From contig OX031065.1 of assembly GCA_943736015.1 (NCBI GenBank), forward strand, positions 50,756,992 through 50,820,991: DNA of 64,000 bases. Direction: 5' to 3'. Shown one piece after another: positions 20,886 through 32,069 of the stretch. The DNA is from Tridacna crocea (taxonomy: Eukaryota; Mollusca; Bivalvia; Cardiida; Cardiidae). The first letter of the stretch is position 1. Every line of letters starts with the position of its first letter. The notes beneath the pieces were generated by a model. It was not told the DNA's origin and ran no database searches. It saw only the letters and a list, made by a program, of their open reading frames with translations. Made by a program: the position numbers and the translations under genes.

Positions 20886-21096
20886 GTTCAGATCTATGAC
20901 TGGTGCATGATGACAGAATTACAGACCTGAATCAAAAGCTAGTGAAAATCTTCAACTCATGTGTATCACATGTTAAAAACTGTCTACCAGAGTTCAGATC
21001 TATGACTGATGCATGATGACAAAATTACAGAGCTGAATCGAAAGCTAGTGAAAATCTTCAACTCGTGTGTATCACTTGTTAAGAACTGTCTACCAG
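20884..21096 (+). repeat. two-copy 106-bp tandem duplication after POLR3K
   Basis: Copy 1 runs 20884-20989 and copy 2 20990-21096, both beginning GAGTTCAGATCTATGACTG and ending GTCTACCAG. About ten differences separate them. Copy 1 begins inside the stop codon, so the duplication lies in the probable 3' UTR. Confidence 0.9.
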
Positions 21097-21234
21097 AAGA
21101 TTAAATTTTTGTCCAAAGTCAAAGCAATAGCAGAATACAAGGCAATTTCGGTTATGATTCATATGTATGGATCGGCTGTTATAAAGGGAAAAGAAGAGAA
21201 AAGCTGGGAAAATAACATTTAGTTTGATGCTAGT

Positions 21235-21395
21235 TTAACTTTTTACCAAACAACATAATTGTAGATTAGTCCAAATTTGTTTTGGGAAGGGAAGAAAACA
21301 AATTGGTTACCAGTATTTTCTCCTTTTCCCACAATGTTTTCAGAAGGCTTCTTCATCTAGGTTGTTAAAACCAGGGTTGTTTGGTAAAGGGATAA
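21235..21395 (-). mobile_element. palindrome MITE family A, internally deleted
   Basis: Left half shortened (GATTAGTCCAAATTTG joined to TTTTGGGAAGGG) and one core arm lost; right half complete to GGTAAAGGGATAA. Confidence 0.78.
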
Positions 21396-21477
21396 ACTTT
21401 GGCAGATGACAAAACTAGAGCTGTGGCTATTGAAAGCATTTTGACAGTAAACTCATTGTAAAGTCATTATTTGCCTT

Positions 21478-21705
21478 TTAAGTCTTTATCAAACAATCCA
21501 GACTTTTAACAACCCTGATAAAGAAAGCTTTTGAAAACATTGTGGGAAAAGGAGAAAATTCTGGTAACCAGCATTTTCCCCATTTTTCCACAATGTTTTC
21601 AACCCTTCCAAAGTCAAAATGATTTTTGATACACATTTACTTTGTTGTCTGCAAATGCTTTCAGTTTGGACATGTCTAAAATTTTGTTGTTTGGTAAAGA
21701 GTTAA
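21478..21705 (+). mobile_element. palindrome MITE family A, full length
   Basis: TTAAGTCTTTATC to GGTAAAGAGTTAA; core slightly worn (GAAAATTCTGGTAACCAGC). Confidence 0.86.
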
Positions 21706-21955
21706 AGATGTACAAAACATTATGGAGAAAGGATAAACTGCTGCAGACAAGTGCCTTCTCCTTTTTCCACAATGATTTCAAAACCATTTGTGCCTGAGAT
21801 AGCGAAAACAGGAGATTGTATTGTAAAACATCAGTATGTGATGTGAAATTTCTTCACCTAAAGTTGAGGAATTTTTTTAACAAGAACAGGGTTTTCTGCT
21901 TGATTTAATGGGATTGGATGTCACAGTGTTATTTGAAATTCTTGGTTGATGCTGC

Positions 21956-22184
21956 TTAACCCTTTACTCCATAGATATTCATTTGTACACATTTCTTGTA
22001 GGAGACTTTTGAAAACATTGTTGCAAAAGGTGAAATTGCTCGTGACGAGCAATTTCACCTTTTTTCACAATGTTTTCTATGCTATCAAAAGGTGTCATAT
22101 ACACATAAGAAACAGCTTCATCCTTGCTATTATTTAGGATCAATTAGAGATACCATAGAAATGCCCTATGGGGTAAAGGGTTAA
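21956..22184 (+). mobile_element. palindrome MITE family B, full length
   Basis: TTAACCCTTTACTCCATAG to GGGGTAAAGGGTTAA; core GAAATTGCTCGTGACGAGC. Confidence 0.88.
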
Positions 22185-22324
22185 ACCATATTAAATTGAT
22201 GAAAATGATGGCATAGATCTATATGGTACATGTTAGTAAAGCTTGCATTGACTATCAGATAAAATGGAAATAAATATTTTGTTGTGCATTATTTGGCAAT
22301 TTGTTTATAGTTTTGTTATCTCTT

Positions 22325-22490
22325 ACAGTCAACAAAATTAGAGAATTGACATAATTAGAAGCATTTGAAGATAATTATGACTTAAAAACTGGAATGTGTG
22401 TTTGGTAAAATAGACAACAATGTGGGGAAAGGAGAAAATGCAGATTGTTTCTCTATTCCCACAATATTTTCTATAGCCTTTGGAACATTT
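22325..22490 (-). mobile_element. palindrome MITE, degenerate
   Basis: Recognisable by AACAATGTGGGGAAAGGAG and TTCCCACAATATTTTC; one core arm is eroded. Confidence 0.55.
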
Positions 22491-22508
22491 CTATACCGGA
22501 ACATTATA

Positions 22509-22743
22509 TTAAACCTTTACCAAATAATCCCTGGTTTTTATGTTCCAGAGGAAGAAACCTTCTGAAAACATTGTGGGGAAAAGGAGAAAATGCTGGTATT
22601 CATTAACCAGCATTTTCTCCTTTCCACATTATTTTCTACCCTTCTAAAGTCAAGCTTCCATTTTTGAGTCTCATCTATTTCGTCGTCTGAAAGTGCTTTC
22701 AACTTAGACAAGTTTAAAATTTTGTCATTAGTTAAAGAGTTAA
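22509..22743 (+). mobile_element. palindrome MITE family A with enlarged loop
   Basis: Centre reads GCTGGTATTCATTAACCAGC: seven extra bases sit at the turn while the arms still pair. Confidence 0.85.
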
Positions 22744-22833
22744 AAGCACTGACAGAAATAGAGCTATTTGCTTTCAACATTTTTTTTTCTTTTCAACAGT
22801 ACTTTTATGCAGTTCGGAAAAGTAATTTCCCTA

Positions 22834-23050
22834 TTTATTCATACGTTTACTCATTTTGACGCATCAAAAACAGACAGCTTTTGAAAATATTGTGGGAAAA
22901 GGAGAAATTGCTTGTAACAAGCAATATCTCCTTTTCCCACAATGTTTTTCACTCAATCCCATAATTGTTTCCCCATTTGTCCTTGTTTTTGAGATCATAT
23001 GTTTATTTGCTGCTGAATGGGAAAAGCCTAAATTTGAGGTAAAGGGTTAA
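22834..23050 (+). mobile_element. palindrome MITE family D
   Basis: Core GCTTGTAACAAGC is a paired change from the usual GCTCGTAACGAGC. Right arm has TTTATTTGCTGCTGAA and ends GGTAAAGGGTTAA; left TTAA is lost. Confidence 0.82.
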
Positions 23051-23163
23051 GCTGTATAGGAGCTAATACCAAACATACTAGGAAAGACATGCATATAAAC
23101 AAAAGGAGGCACAATGTTCTGTCAATGGACTTTTATCTGTCAGGGAAAATGACTATTTCAAAA

Positions 23164-23428
23164 GAGCCATGCTCTGAAAAAAGGGAGCTTAAAACATCTC
23201 CCTGATCCATGGTACCAAGCAAGCCATCACATACATGTACTTTTGGATCCATAATATCCATGTTTTTTAACAACAAACTTGATCATGTGATAGTCTGGTC
23301 CCTGGACACATAGAAAATTGATCTATAGGGAAAGTTTACGCTCAGATTAGCCTTCGCAGATAGAGCAGGCTAGCCTGGGTTTGATGCTTTTCGCATATGC
23401 ATTAAGCCCCCTTTTCACAAAGCATGGC
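23164..23428. mobile_element. GAGCCATGCTC TIR element, copy 2
   Basis: GAGCCATGCTCTGAAAAAAG to CCCCCTTTTCACAAAGCATGG; includes ATTAGCCTTCGCAGA, a trace of the foldback seen at 37007. Confidence 0.7.
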
Positions 23429-23429
23429 A

Positions 23430-24370
23430 CAAATATTTTTATTACAGTCCTGTCAAAGACAGGACATATTATGGATCAACCATGGCGTATGGGCCGACGT
23501 CCAGGGGGGCAGGCTTTGCCCAGTTCTTTTTGCTCATAGCATAACTGTCATCTCCAGTCCGAATGGCTTTAAACGTGGCATTTGTGTTTGTTGCAATAAT
23601 ACAGAGTGCAGTTCAAAAGAACAGTAACTCTACCTTGTGCTGTCTATGAGTTATTTGCCTTTGATCGTCAGTTTTACAGCATTTTCTGGTTGTCAGGCTG
23701 AACATTTTCATATTTAGAGTTCATGAATGTTGAAAAATTACAGAGTGCAATGCACAAGAACTATTTCTAGCACGAATTTGAGTTATTCCCCTTTCTATGT
23801 TCATTTTTGTAGCTTTTCTTGCTTGTCTGTGGCAAAACTTTGTCATCTTAAGTAAGAATGACTTGAAATATGGTATGCTTATTTATTGCAATATTTGAAT
23901 TGCAGTGCCCAAGAATTGTAACTCTACTTTGTGCTGTCTGAGTTATTTCCCTTTGTCATTTTTCCAGCATTTAGTGCTTGTCTTTTCAAGTCGGAACGAC
24001 TTAAAACTTGGTATGCATGTTTGGTGCAATATTATAGAGTACAGTGCACACAAGAACAATAACTCTACCTAGAGTGGATTTTGAGTAATTCCACTTTGAT
24101 TTCCATTTTACAGTATTTCTTGCTTGTAGGGAACGGAAATTTGTCATCTCAAGTCAATTGACTTGAGACTTGGTCAATATATATGTTGCTCTTTTTGATA
24201 TTTGTTATTCCTCAACAACTGGTGGTAGGATGGGCATATCTTGCAACAATTTGCCACTTTTGTGTTCAGGTTGTTTTGGAAAGTGCGAGTGACATAGTAG
24301 CGGATAGTGTAAATCTGCACATTCTGAAAACATGATGGTCACACTTTGCACAATACTCATACTTTGCCAT
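23430..24370 (+). repeat. tandem-array element related to 8922-14510
   Basis: About four diverged units of 140-160 bp (CAGAGTGCA...AACTCTAC...GAGTTATTT...CCTTTG) end in GGGCATATCTTGCAACAATT, the same right end as at 14530. Confidence 0.65.
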
Positions 24371-24379
24371 CACTTTGTC

Positions 24380-24773
24380 ATCTTGGGGAGCCAAGTTTAC
24401 GATCACTATGTGGATCTTACCTTGGCTGATTGAGCCCGATTTCGAGATTCCTGCGATGCACCCTCTATTGGATGCTGGTTACTACCCCCCTTTACATCAT
24501 ATTTCTAAAAGCAAATGAAATATCGTTTTACAAACTGCTTACGAATACACATGGAGCGATAAGCAGACATCCAAGTGGGTTTCCATGTTTACCTTCTATT
24601 CGAAAGGTAGAGACCTTGTTCTATTTGTATCAAAGATGAAATGCTACAAGTGATTTCATTCGTTGCAGCTAGAGCTGGCTGCATCCAATGAAAAAGCGTA
24701 TCGGGTGAAGATCAAGCTCAATCTGCCAAGGGTAGATTTACCTAGTGAATCGTCAGTCTTGGCTTGCGAAGAT
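24380..24773 (-). mobile_element. 394-bp TIR element, copy 2
   Basis: Reverse of copies 1 and 3, with GGAGCCAAGTTTACGATCAC at the left and CAGTCTTGGCTTGCGAAGAT at the right. Confidence 0.85.
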
Positions 24774-24804
24774 GTCACTTTGCAAATCATGAGTAATTCT
24801 GGTG

Positions 24805-25033
24805 TTAAGCTCTTTACAACACAATCCAGACTTTTAACGACCCTTGGAAAGAGGCCTTTTGAAAACATTGTGGGAAAAGGAGAAAATGCTGGTAACCAGC
24901 ATTTTCTCCTTTTCCACAATGTTTTCTACCCATTAAAAAAAAACAAATCAGCTTTTAACAACATTTAAGTCGTTGTCTGCAAATGCTTTCAAGTTGGACC
25001 AGTCTAAAATTTTGTCGTTTGGTAAAGAGTTAA
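24805..25033 (+). mobile_element. palindrome MITE family A, full length
   Basis: 229 bp, TTAAGCTCTTTAC to GGTAAAGAGTTAA, near-perfect core. A SINE starts a few bases later. Confidence 0.88.
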
Positions 25034-25039
25034 TAAGTC

Positions 25040-25312
25040 GAGCGATGGTAGCTCAGTCGGCAGCATGCAGAGAACAAGGGGTCATGGGCATGATCTCTAG
25101 CTAGCAAATTTCTTTCGGAGGATTGATGATAATCATTCCTTCCTCTCCCACTGCTGACCATTGTTTCCACTATGGTTATGTGGGAAAGTATCCAGTGGCT
25201 TGGTAAGAAAATTGTGCATAGCACTGGTAAGAGAGGCTCTAGGAAAGTATGGATAGGTACACTGGCCGCCAAGATAGAATTGAAATAATGCTGAAAACTG
25301 CATTAAACATAG
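25040..25312 (+). mobile_element. tRNA-headed SINE
   Basis: A box TAGCTCAGTCGG is perfect; the B box is worn (GGTCATGGGCATGATC). Body includes TATGGTTATGTGGGAAAG and tail GAAATAATGCTGAAAACTGC, shared with copies at 49140 and 54190. Confidence 0.7.
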
Positions 25313-25314
25313 TG

Positions 25315-25482
25315 TATAGTAGATGGTGATAACATGATAGTATGATGATGATAATATGATAGTGTGATGGTGATAATGTGATGATGCAATTGTGATAACA
25401 TGATAGTATGACGATGATAATGTGATAGCGTGATGGAGATAATGTGATGATGCAATTGTGATAACATGATAGTATGATGAGG
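25315..25482 (+). repeat. GATGATAATGTGATAG simple/minisatellite array
   Basis: Irregular units of TGATGGTGATAATGTGATGA and TAACATGATAGTATGA, directly left of a MITE TTAA; a few more units follow after 25712. Confidence 0.85.
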
Positions 25483-25711
25483 TTAACTCATTACCAAACG
25501 ACAAAATTTTAGGCTGGTCCAAATGGAAAGCATTTGCAGACGACAAAATAGAAGTGACTGAAAATTTGAAATTTGCTTTGTGAAGGATAGAAAACATTGT
25601 GGGAAAAGGAGAAAATGCTGGTTACCAGCATTTTCTCCTTTTCCCACAATGTTTTCAAAAGGCCTCTTTCTCAGGGTCATCAAAAGTAGGGATTGTGTGG
25701 TAATGGATTAA
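25483..25711 (-). mobile_element. palindrome MITE family A, full length
   Basis: 229 bp with perfect core (centre GGTTACC). It sits inside the GATGATAAT minisatellite. Confidence 0.88.
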
Positions 25712-25811
25712 TGGAATAGTACCATGACAATAAAGGGATAGTATGATGATAAAAACAATATTGTTGAGCATCGTGTTTAAGATCATAGGCAATGGGCCTA
25801 ACGTCTTTTCA

Positions 25812-25960
25812 TAGGTAACCAGCATTCCTTCTTTTCCCACAATGTTTTCTTATCTTTTACAGACAAAAATAATCCCATTACATGTGACACATTTTCTCTG
25901 TCCTTTGGAAACTTCCAATTTGGATCTGTCTGAAAATTTTGTTGTGTGGTAGAGAGTTAA
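25812..25960 (+). mobile_element. palindrome MITE family A, right half
   Basis: Starts GGTAACCAGCATTCC at the turn and ends GGTAGAGAGTTAA. Confidence 0.75.
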
Positions 25961-26035
25961 TACAAGGAAACAGTCTCGTAAAGATAGACCCTTTCCTTTC
26001 AAAAAATATCTTTCCATCATGTGTCAAGTACGCTT

Positions 26036-26270
26036 TTAATCCTTTACTCCATAGATACTCATTTTGACGTACGTATCAGCAACAGACAGCTTTTGAAAAC
26101 ATTGTGGCAAAAGGAGAAATTGCTCGTAACGAGCACTTTCTCCTTTTTCCCACAATGTTTTCCACTCAATCAGATATTTGTATCCCCATTTGTCCATATT
26201 TTTGACATCAAATCTTTATTTGCTGCTGAAATGTAAGAGCCTCAAATTGGCATATTAGGTAAAGGGTTAA
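26036..26270 (+). mobile_element. palindrome MITE family D, full length
   Basis: 235 bp, best D copy: TTAATCCTTTACTCCATAG, core GCTCGTAACGAGC, TTTATTTGCTGCTGAA, GGTAAAGGGTTAA. Confidence 0.86.
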
Positions 26271-26351
26271 CTTGTACTCAGGACATGATCTTTTAAAAAT
26301 TGACTAGGTGCCCTAAGAAAGCCTTTGAAAACATTATAAGAAAAATTGTAT

Positions 26352-26573
26352 TTAACTCTTTACCAAACGACAAAATTTTAGACTGGTCTAAATTGAAAGA
26401 ATTTGCAGACGACAAAATTAATCTGACTAAAAAAGTTAGATTTGTTTTAGGAGGGCAGAAAACATTGTGGGAAAAGGAGAAAATGCTGGTTACCGGCATT
26501 TTCTCCTTTTCCCACTTTGTTTTCAAAAGGCTTCTATCTCATAGTAAAAACTAAAGGGTTGACAAGCATTTTC
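26352..26573 (-). mobile_element. palindrome MITE family A, full length
   Basis: Starts TTAACTCTTTACC; core GGTTACCGGC; right end worn. A 40-bp left-arm scrap in opposite orientation precedes it (26310-26350). Confidence 0.84.
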
Positions 26574-26819
26574 CTTTCAAGTCGTGTTTTTTACCCCTGC
26601 CAAAAAACAAAATCAGTTATTTCAGATAGATTTAGCCCCAACTGCAAATGTTTTAATCACTACTGACAAGTTTATAATTCTTATGTCTTGTGAGGAGCTT
26701 GCGGGGTCCTACTTAGATAACAGGTGTCAAATCTACAGTTTCTTTGGTACAACTATCATTTGATAATCTGAATCATGTGCATTCCTTTATCAATGCGGGC
26801 CAATATACAATCTTGCCCC

Positions 26820-27150
26820 TCACACAATATCAGTTTTCTTTACCAGAGAGCAAAACTTTTAGATTATTTAAATTGAAAGCATCAAATTTGTAGACAACAA
26901 GTGAAATTTTGGACTATTCATCAAATTTGTAGATAACAAATGAAATTTGGACTGATATGATGACTTTTGATTTAGAAAGGGATCATCTAAGTTGTCTTCC
27001 AAGAAAATTAGAAAGTACATGTACATGTATGTGGCAAAGGAGAAAATGCTAGTTACCAGCATAAACGCTAGTAACCAGCATTTTCTCCCTTTCGTGGTAT
27101 GTTTTCAGTAGCCTTCTTCCTCTAGGTTGTTAGAACATGGTATTGTCTGC
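26820..27150 (-). mobile_element. palindrome MITE, expanded and degenerate
   Basis: Left arm has an internal direct repeat (CAAATTTGTAGACAACAAG / CAAATTTGTAGATAACAAA) and the core arm is doubled (GCTAGTTACCAGC then GCTAGTAACCAGC). Confidence 0.6.
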
Positions 27151-27557
27151 TCTTTGCTCATCTGAGAATAGAATACTCATGGTAAGCTTTTGTGAACATG
27201 CTTTGTACGTCGTGCATATTCCAGACGTCAACAATTACCTTTTGGGCACTTTATTGTAGAGATGACATTTTCAGTCTGATACTCATGAAACTTTGTCAGA
27301 ATGTTTTTGTTGATACAATCTTGGACAATTTTGAAACTGGATTACATCAGGTCAAAAAGTAGGTCACAGGACCAAATCTTAGGTAAACCATGTTTGGTAT
27401 CTAAAACCCACTTTCCCAGACCAACACTCAGGAAACTTGATTAGAATGTTTTTCTTGATAATAACCTTAACATGTTTTAGATGTTGTTGTGTCGGGAAAA
27501 AGTAGATCACTTGGCCAAATCTTAGAAAAACCATGTGTGCACTCTAGAGGTAATATC

Positions 27558-27746
27558 AGAGCTGTAGATAGAGGGAGTAATTTTGATTTCAAAATTGAAA
27601 ATTTTAATCATTTCCCACTAAATCATATGTTATGGGTACTCATTAGAATCGACTCATTGAGACGATTCTGATGAATACCCACAACATAGGGTTTCAAAGA
27701 GAAATGGTGGATTTAGAATACCATCACTCCCTCTTATCTAGAGCTG
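27558..27746. mobile_element. AGCTCTAGATAGAGGGAG foldback MITE, copy 1
   Basis: Ends AGCTGTAGATAGAGGGAG and CTCCCTCTTATCTAGAGCT are inverted; a central hairpin pairs GGGTACTCATTAGAATCG with CGATTCTGATGAATACCC. Truncated copy at 40371. Confidence 0.78.
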
Positions 27747-27747
27747 T

Positions 27748-27976
27748 TTAACCCTTTACCAAACAATCTCTGGTTTTTACGACCCTGAGACGGAAGCCTT
27801 TGGAAAACATTGTGGGAAAAGGAGAAAATGCTGGTAACCAGCATTTCCTCCTTTTCCCACAATGTTTTCTATCCTGCTGGAAACAAAATTGAACTTTTGA
27901 GTTACGTTTATTTTGTCGTCTGCGAGTGCTTTCAATTTTGATCGGTCTAAATTTTTTTTGTTTGGTAAAGGGTTGA
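27748..27976 (+). mobile_element. palindrome MITE family A, full length
   Basis: TTAACCCTTTACC to GGTAAAGGGTTGA, inserted right beside the foldback MITE. Confidence 0.87.
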
Positions 27977-28878
27977 TATTTCAGCTATAATTATAACCGG
28001 GAAATTCTGTCGGAATATTTGTCTTGTTAAAACCTCTCACTAGCAAGAAATTGGGTTATGCAGGCTCAAAAAGTAGGTCACTGGGTTAAATCTAAGGAAA
28101 ACCTTGTGTGCACTCTAGTGGCAATATTTTCAGACTGATACTTATGATACATTGTCAGAATGTTAGTCTAGATTATATCTTGCACAACTTCGAAATTTGG
28201 TCACATCAGGTAAAAAAGTAGATCAGTGGGCCAGATCTTAGAAAAAAAACAATGTGTGCATCATTTTCAATGCAATGGGCCTACTCAAGAAACCTTGCCA
28301 GGAGAATTGTTCTGATGATATCTTTGATGAGTAGAATACATGTATTGGGTCATGTATTGACGAGTAGAATACATGACTGTATTGGGTTACATTGGATCAA
28401 AGAGCCAAATCTTACAAAAAACCTGTGTGCTTTCTAGAGCCCATGTTTTCAATTGGATACTCATGAAATCGTTAGAATGTTTGTCTTGATGAATTGTATC
28501 TCCAAAAGTTTGGAATTGGGTCATATTGGGTAAAAAATTAGGTCACGGGGTCAAGTCTAGGTCAAACCTGTGTGCACTGTAGAGGCCATATTTTCAGCCT
28601 GATAGGGCCTACTCATAAAACTGTCAGAATATATACACGTGTATCTTGATTTTGTCTCTGGAAATTCAAACATATATCAAGTTGGTCTAAAAGAAGGTCA
28701 CTAAAACTCATGCATTTTACATCATTACCACCAGGATCTCTTCAGCTTTGTCAATCCTTACGACGCTCTCTTCACTCTATTGCGTACTGGCTTGTATTGC
28801 TAAAAGAAAGGAATTAATCCCATCATGGCTGCCAAAAAATGAAAGGTGCTTTTTGTGGTAGATGACTTTAAAGATACT

Positions 28879-29033
28879 CAGGAAAAAGGCTTGCAAAAAC
28901 ATGGTGGGAAAAGGAGAAAATGTTAGAATGGCTTCTTCCTCATGGTCGTTAGAACATGGGATAATGAGATATACAGGGTGAATGCTTTTGATAGGGATGA
29001 ATCAAACATTTTGTTGCATGGGAAAGAGTTAAC
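28879..29033 (-). mobile_element. palindrome MITE, degenerate, palindrome collapsed
   Basis: GGTGGGAAAAGGAGAAAATG joins straight to GGCTTCTTCCTCATGG; remote ends only. Confidence 0.55.
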
Positions 29034-29056
29034 CCTCTACCGCAGAATGCCGATGT

Positions 29057-29251
29057 TTAACCCTTTACCTGATATGCCAATTTGACACTCTTTCAGCAGC
29101 AAATAAAGATATGATGTCAAAAATATGGACAAATGATGATACAAATATCTGATTGAATGGAAAACATTGTGGGAAAAAGAGAAATTGCTCGTTTTCATAA
29201 GCTGTCTTTTGTTGATATGTCAAAATGAGTATCTATGGAGTAAAGGGTTAA
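29057..29251 (-). mobile_element. palindrome MITE family D, one core arm lost
   Basis: TTAACCCTTTACCTGATATG, TTCAGCAGCAAATAAAG, GGAAAAAGAGAAATTGCTCG then no return arm; ends GGAGTAAAGGGTTAA. Confidence 0.78.
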
Positions 29252-29446
29252 TTAACAACCCAAGGAGAGAGGCTTTTTTAAAACATTGTAAGAAAATAAA
29301 AAACGCTGGTTCCCAGCATTTTCTCCTTTTCCCACAATGTTTTCTATCCTATCAAATAGAAACTGCACCATTTGAGCCACGTTTGTCGTGTTTAAATGTG
29401 TTCAATTTGGACATGGCTGAAATTTTGTTGTCTTGTAAAGGGTTAG
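29252..29446 (+). mobile_element. palindrome MITE family A, left end trimmed
   Basis: Core GCTGGTTCCCAGC; right arm has the GAGCCAC variant; ends TGTAAAGGGTTAG. Confidence 0.78.
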
Positions 29447-29548
29447 ATAATAAGTTTCTATCAATTACTATCACAAACATCAGTGGACTGTCAAAGGTTA
29501 GATCGCGGTCATGTTCTGATGTCACATGATGTCCATCTTCATGCCCTC

Positions 29549-29904
29549 GTTAGCCCTTTACTACACAATGCCAGCTTTTGAAAACACTGAGAAAGATGGC
29601 TTATGAAAACATTGTGGGAAAGGAGAAAATGCTGGTAACTAGCATCAAACTTATACTAATCTCTCTTGATTCTGCTTCCTGGGAACTTTGCCAGTACTCA
29701 CACTGCTTGTATGGGACAATGAAAAATCCCAAAGTTGACAACCGCTCCGGGTTAGCGAACTTGGAGCCTTATACTTATTACGCTGATGCTCTACCCCACA
29801 ACCATGGACACCATACAAATTTTATCTGTTGAATAATACTTCATTTATCGTCTGCAAATGCTTTCAATTTGGACAAGGCTAAAACTTCATCTGGTAGAGT
29901 TGAT
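29549..29904 (+). mobile_element. palindrome MITE family A interrupted by a SINE
   Basis: Left half 29549-29645 to GCTGGTAACTAGC; right half from about 29833 (TCGTCTGCAAATGCTTTC). Confidence 0.78.
29650..29825 (-). mobile_element. tRNA-headed SINE inside a MITE
   Basis: On the minus strand GGTAGAGCATCAGCGTAA and the body TCAACTTTGGGATTTTTC match the better copy at 52531-52700. Confidence 0.68.
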
Positions 29905-30120
29905 GCTTCACCATATGATGACATTTTAGACTTCTCCAAATTCAAAGCAGTTTGCCGAGGACAAAGTAAATGTGGTTAGATTGTTGGAATTTGTCTCTTA
30001 AACCACTAGATCACACTGTTGGAAAATGCGGGTCACCAGCATTTTCTTCTTTTACTACAATGTTTTCAAAAGCCTTTTATTCAGGGCTGTTATAATACTG
30101 GGTTGTTTGGAAAATGGTTG
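29905..30120 (-). mobile_element. palindrome MITE family A, worn full length
   Basis: GATGACATTTTAGAC to AATGGTTGAA; core CGGGTCACCAGC still partly pairs. Confidence 0.7.
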
Positions 30121-30540
30121 AATCAATATCCTGAAAAAGTTTAAATTTGGGTCACATGGACTTAAAATGTAGGTTATTGGGCCAAATCTTTAACTCTTTA
30201 CCACACGAGAAAATTTTAGACTGGTCCAAATATTAAAAGCATTTGCAGTCGTCAAAATAAAAGTGACTGAACAATTGAAATTTGCATTGAGATGGGTAGA
30301 AAACATTGCATTGAGATGGGTAGAAAACATTGTGGGAAAAGGAGAAAATGCTGGTCACCAGCATTTTCTCCTTTTCCCACAATGTTTTCAAAAGGCCTCT
30401 TTCTCAAGGGTCGTTAAAAGTCGGGACTGTGTGGTAAAGAGTTAAACAAAGCCTTGTTTACACTCCAGGGGCCACATTATTTTTCTCGCACTCATTTGAA
30501 TTAGTCAGAATATTTGTCTTGATAATGTCTCAGGCAAATT
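30121..30540 (+). mobile_element. Helentron-like 145-bp unit remnant split by a MITE
   Basis: GGGCCAAATC before 30190 and ACAAAGCCTTGTTTACACTC after 30445 are two sides of one unit (compare CAAATCTTAGAAAAACCTTG at 10269). Confidence 0.7.
30190..30445 (-). mobile_element. palindrome MITE family A with 24-bp internal duplication
   Basis: TTGCATTGAGATGGGTAGAA occurs twice in tandem in the left half. TTAA at both ends; perfect core with GGTCACC centre. Confidence 0.87.
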
Positions 30541-30999
30541 TTAAATTTGGTTATATCAGATCTTGTAAAAGAAACTCTAGAAAAGCATCACGACATGCTC
30601 TGGCTGCCGCCATAAAACTGAAATATATTGAAAACAGTGCTACACACCTAACAGTAAATCCAGAAAAACAATTTTCCCAAAAAGCAATACCCGAGGCCAC
30701 AATTTCTAGGAGAGACCCTCCTGAGAAATCCCACTCCTCCCTCTCAGAACTTACCAAGTCAGATGATACATTCAATATAATTTTTGCATATCCATGTACT
30801 TGATTTTGGGCTAGCCTTGCCTCGGATCATTGATTGCTCATTGATTGCATCCATTCTTCCGCCCATCTGTCCCTTGGTCCATCTAAGACAGTATCTCCAA
30901 TACCGTTGGGTGGAACTTGGTGAAACTTTATATGACTTGTTTGTACGATAACCTTTTCTGCCAATAAACATTTTTGCGGTATTTGTCGAAGACAATACC

Positions 31000-31940
31000 A
31001 CTGTGAGTTCAAGATTGAATTTTGATAACCATGTATCTTATTTTATGCAAAGCCAAAGGAAATAAACCCAGTTAGACTCATTTTTTCTCAGGCAAATGAG
31101 TTTTTCGGTAGCACTCAGATATGTAATTTTGAAATGGCATATTAAAATACATTGGGCAAGGCCATCGATCGTTGAGATATTTGTTTTTTATTGAAAATAC
31201 ATGTAGCTTCTATCGCTCATTGCCTTTTATTGGTGCAATGATACAAATTTGCCTGATTTTTCGTTCCAAACAAATTCATTCCATGGCTTGTTCATCCTAT
31301 GATTGGGCGCTTCTCCATGTGACTGTTCATGAATATTTATAGATCGAAGTAATTGATTGTAATGTTTGAAATTAAATGTAAAAGACTAAATATATTTCAA
31401 AATTATAGTTTTAAGGTAAATGAGCACTCTCCCTTCAAAAGAAAAGATATTCATTTGCTTAGTGGGTTGACTTTTAAGCCAATATTTGAACAATATGTCT
31501 TTTTCTTTCAAACTATTAATTCCACACAATGGGTTTCCTTGACAAATACCACTTCAGCATTCTCAACGCTTTGATTTTTTTTTTTTTTTTTTTTTTTTGT
31601 TTCAAAATGGGCAACTAAGAGTGATTTTGAGTTACCGGTATCCGGTCACATACATTTTTTAAAGGTCTTTTTCGGCGAGGGATAGCATTTCAACGAAACT
31701 GCCTGTTAGTCTTGCGCTTTACAATTTGAACTATTATATCTGATTACAGATCACTATGTCGTGGCCTGACCTATTCATACTAACAGCAATGTAACACATC
31801 CAAGTTGTGATGAACTTATATGTAACACTTTATCACTATCTGTAATCGTCTTTCTTTATCACAGTTTCACCTTGTTTTAAAACCTCAACACTTTTTTCCT
31901 ATGAACAATATTCAAAACTCTTTACATGCAGCTCTAAGCC
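31000..31940. other. no gene seen; long poly-T
   Basis: A T-run of about 25 lies at 31576-31601, which could be the reverse of a poly-A tail. Nothing recognisable flanks it. Confidence 0.45.
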
Positions 31941-31964
31941 CTTACCAAACTTCCTCAAAATTTA

Positions 31965-32065
31965 ACAGACCTGGTTACCAGCATTTTCTCTTTTTTCCAC
32001 AATATTTTCAAAAGGCTTCTTCCTGTGGGTCGTTAAAACTGGGGATTGTTTGGTAAAGGATTGAG
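31965..32065 (-). mobile_element. palindrome MITE family A, right half
   Basis: Starts CTGGTTACCAGC at the turn, ends TTTGGTAAAGGATTGA. Confidence 0.72.
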
Positions 32066-32069
32066 ATGC

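Larger units (their letters stand above)
27160..28720 (+). mobile_element. old Helentron-like element with 145-bp units, broken by MITEs
   Basis: Opens CTCATCTGAGAATAG with TACTCATGGTAAG (compare 10027), then diverged units of the 10140 array. Interrupted at 27558-27746 and 27748-27976. Confidence 0.65.

Noticed and set aside
24875-24930. Hairpins resembling rho-independent terminators
   Set aside because: They are MITE cores, present in both orientations in introns, and the genome is eukaryotic.
30519-30803. 94-codon frame on the plus strand
   Set aside because: It starts inside a Helentron-like remnant and has no recognisable domain or splice context.
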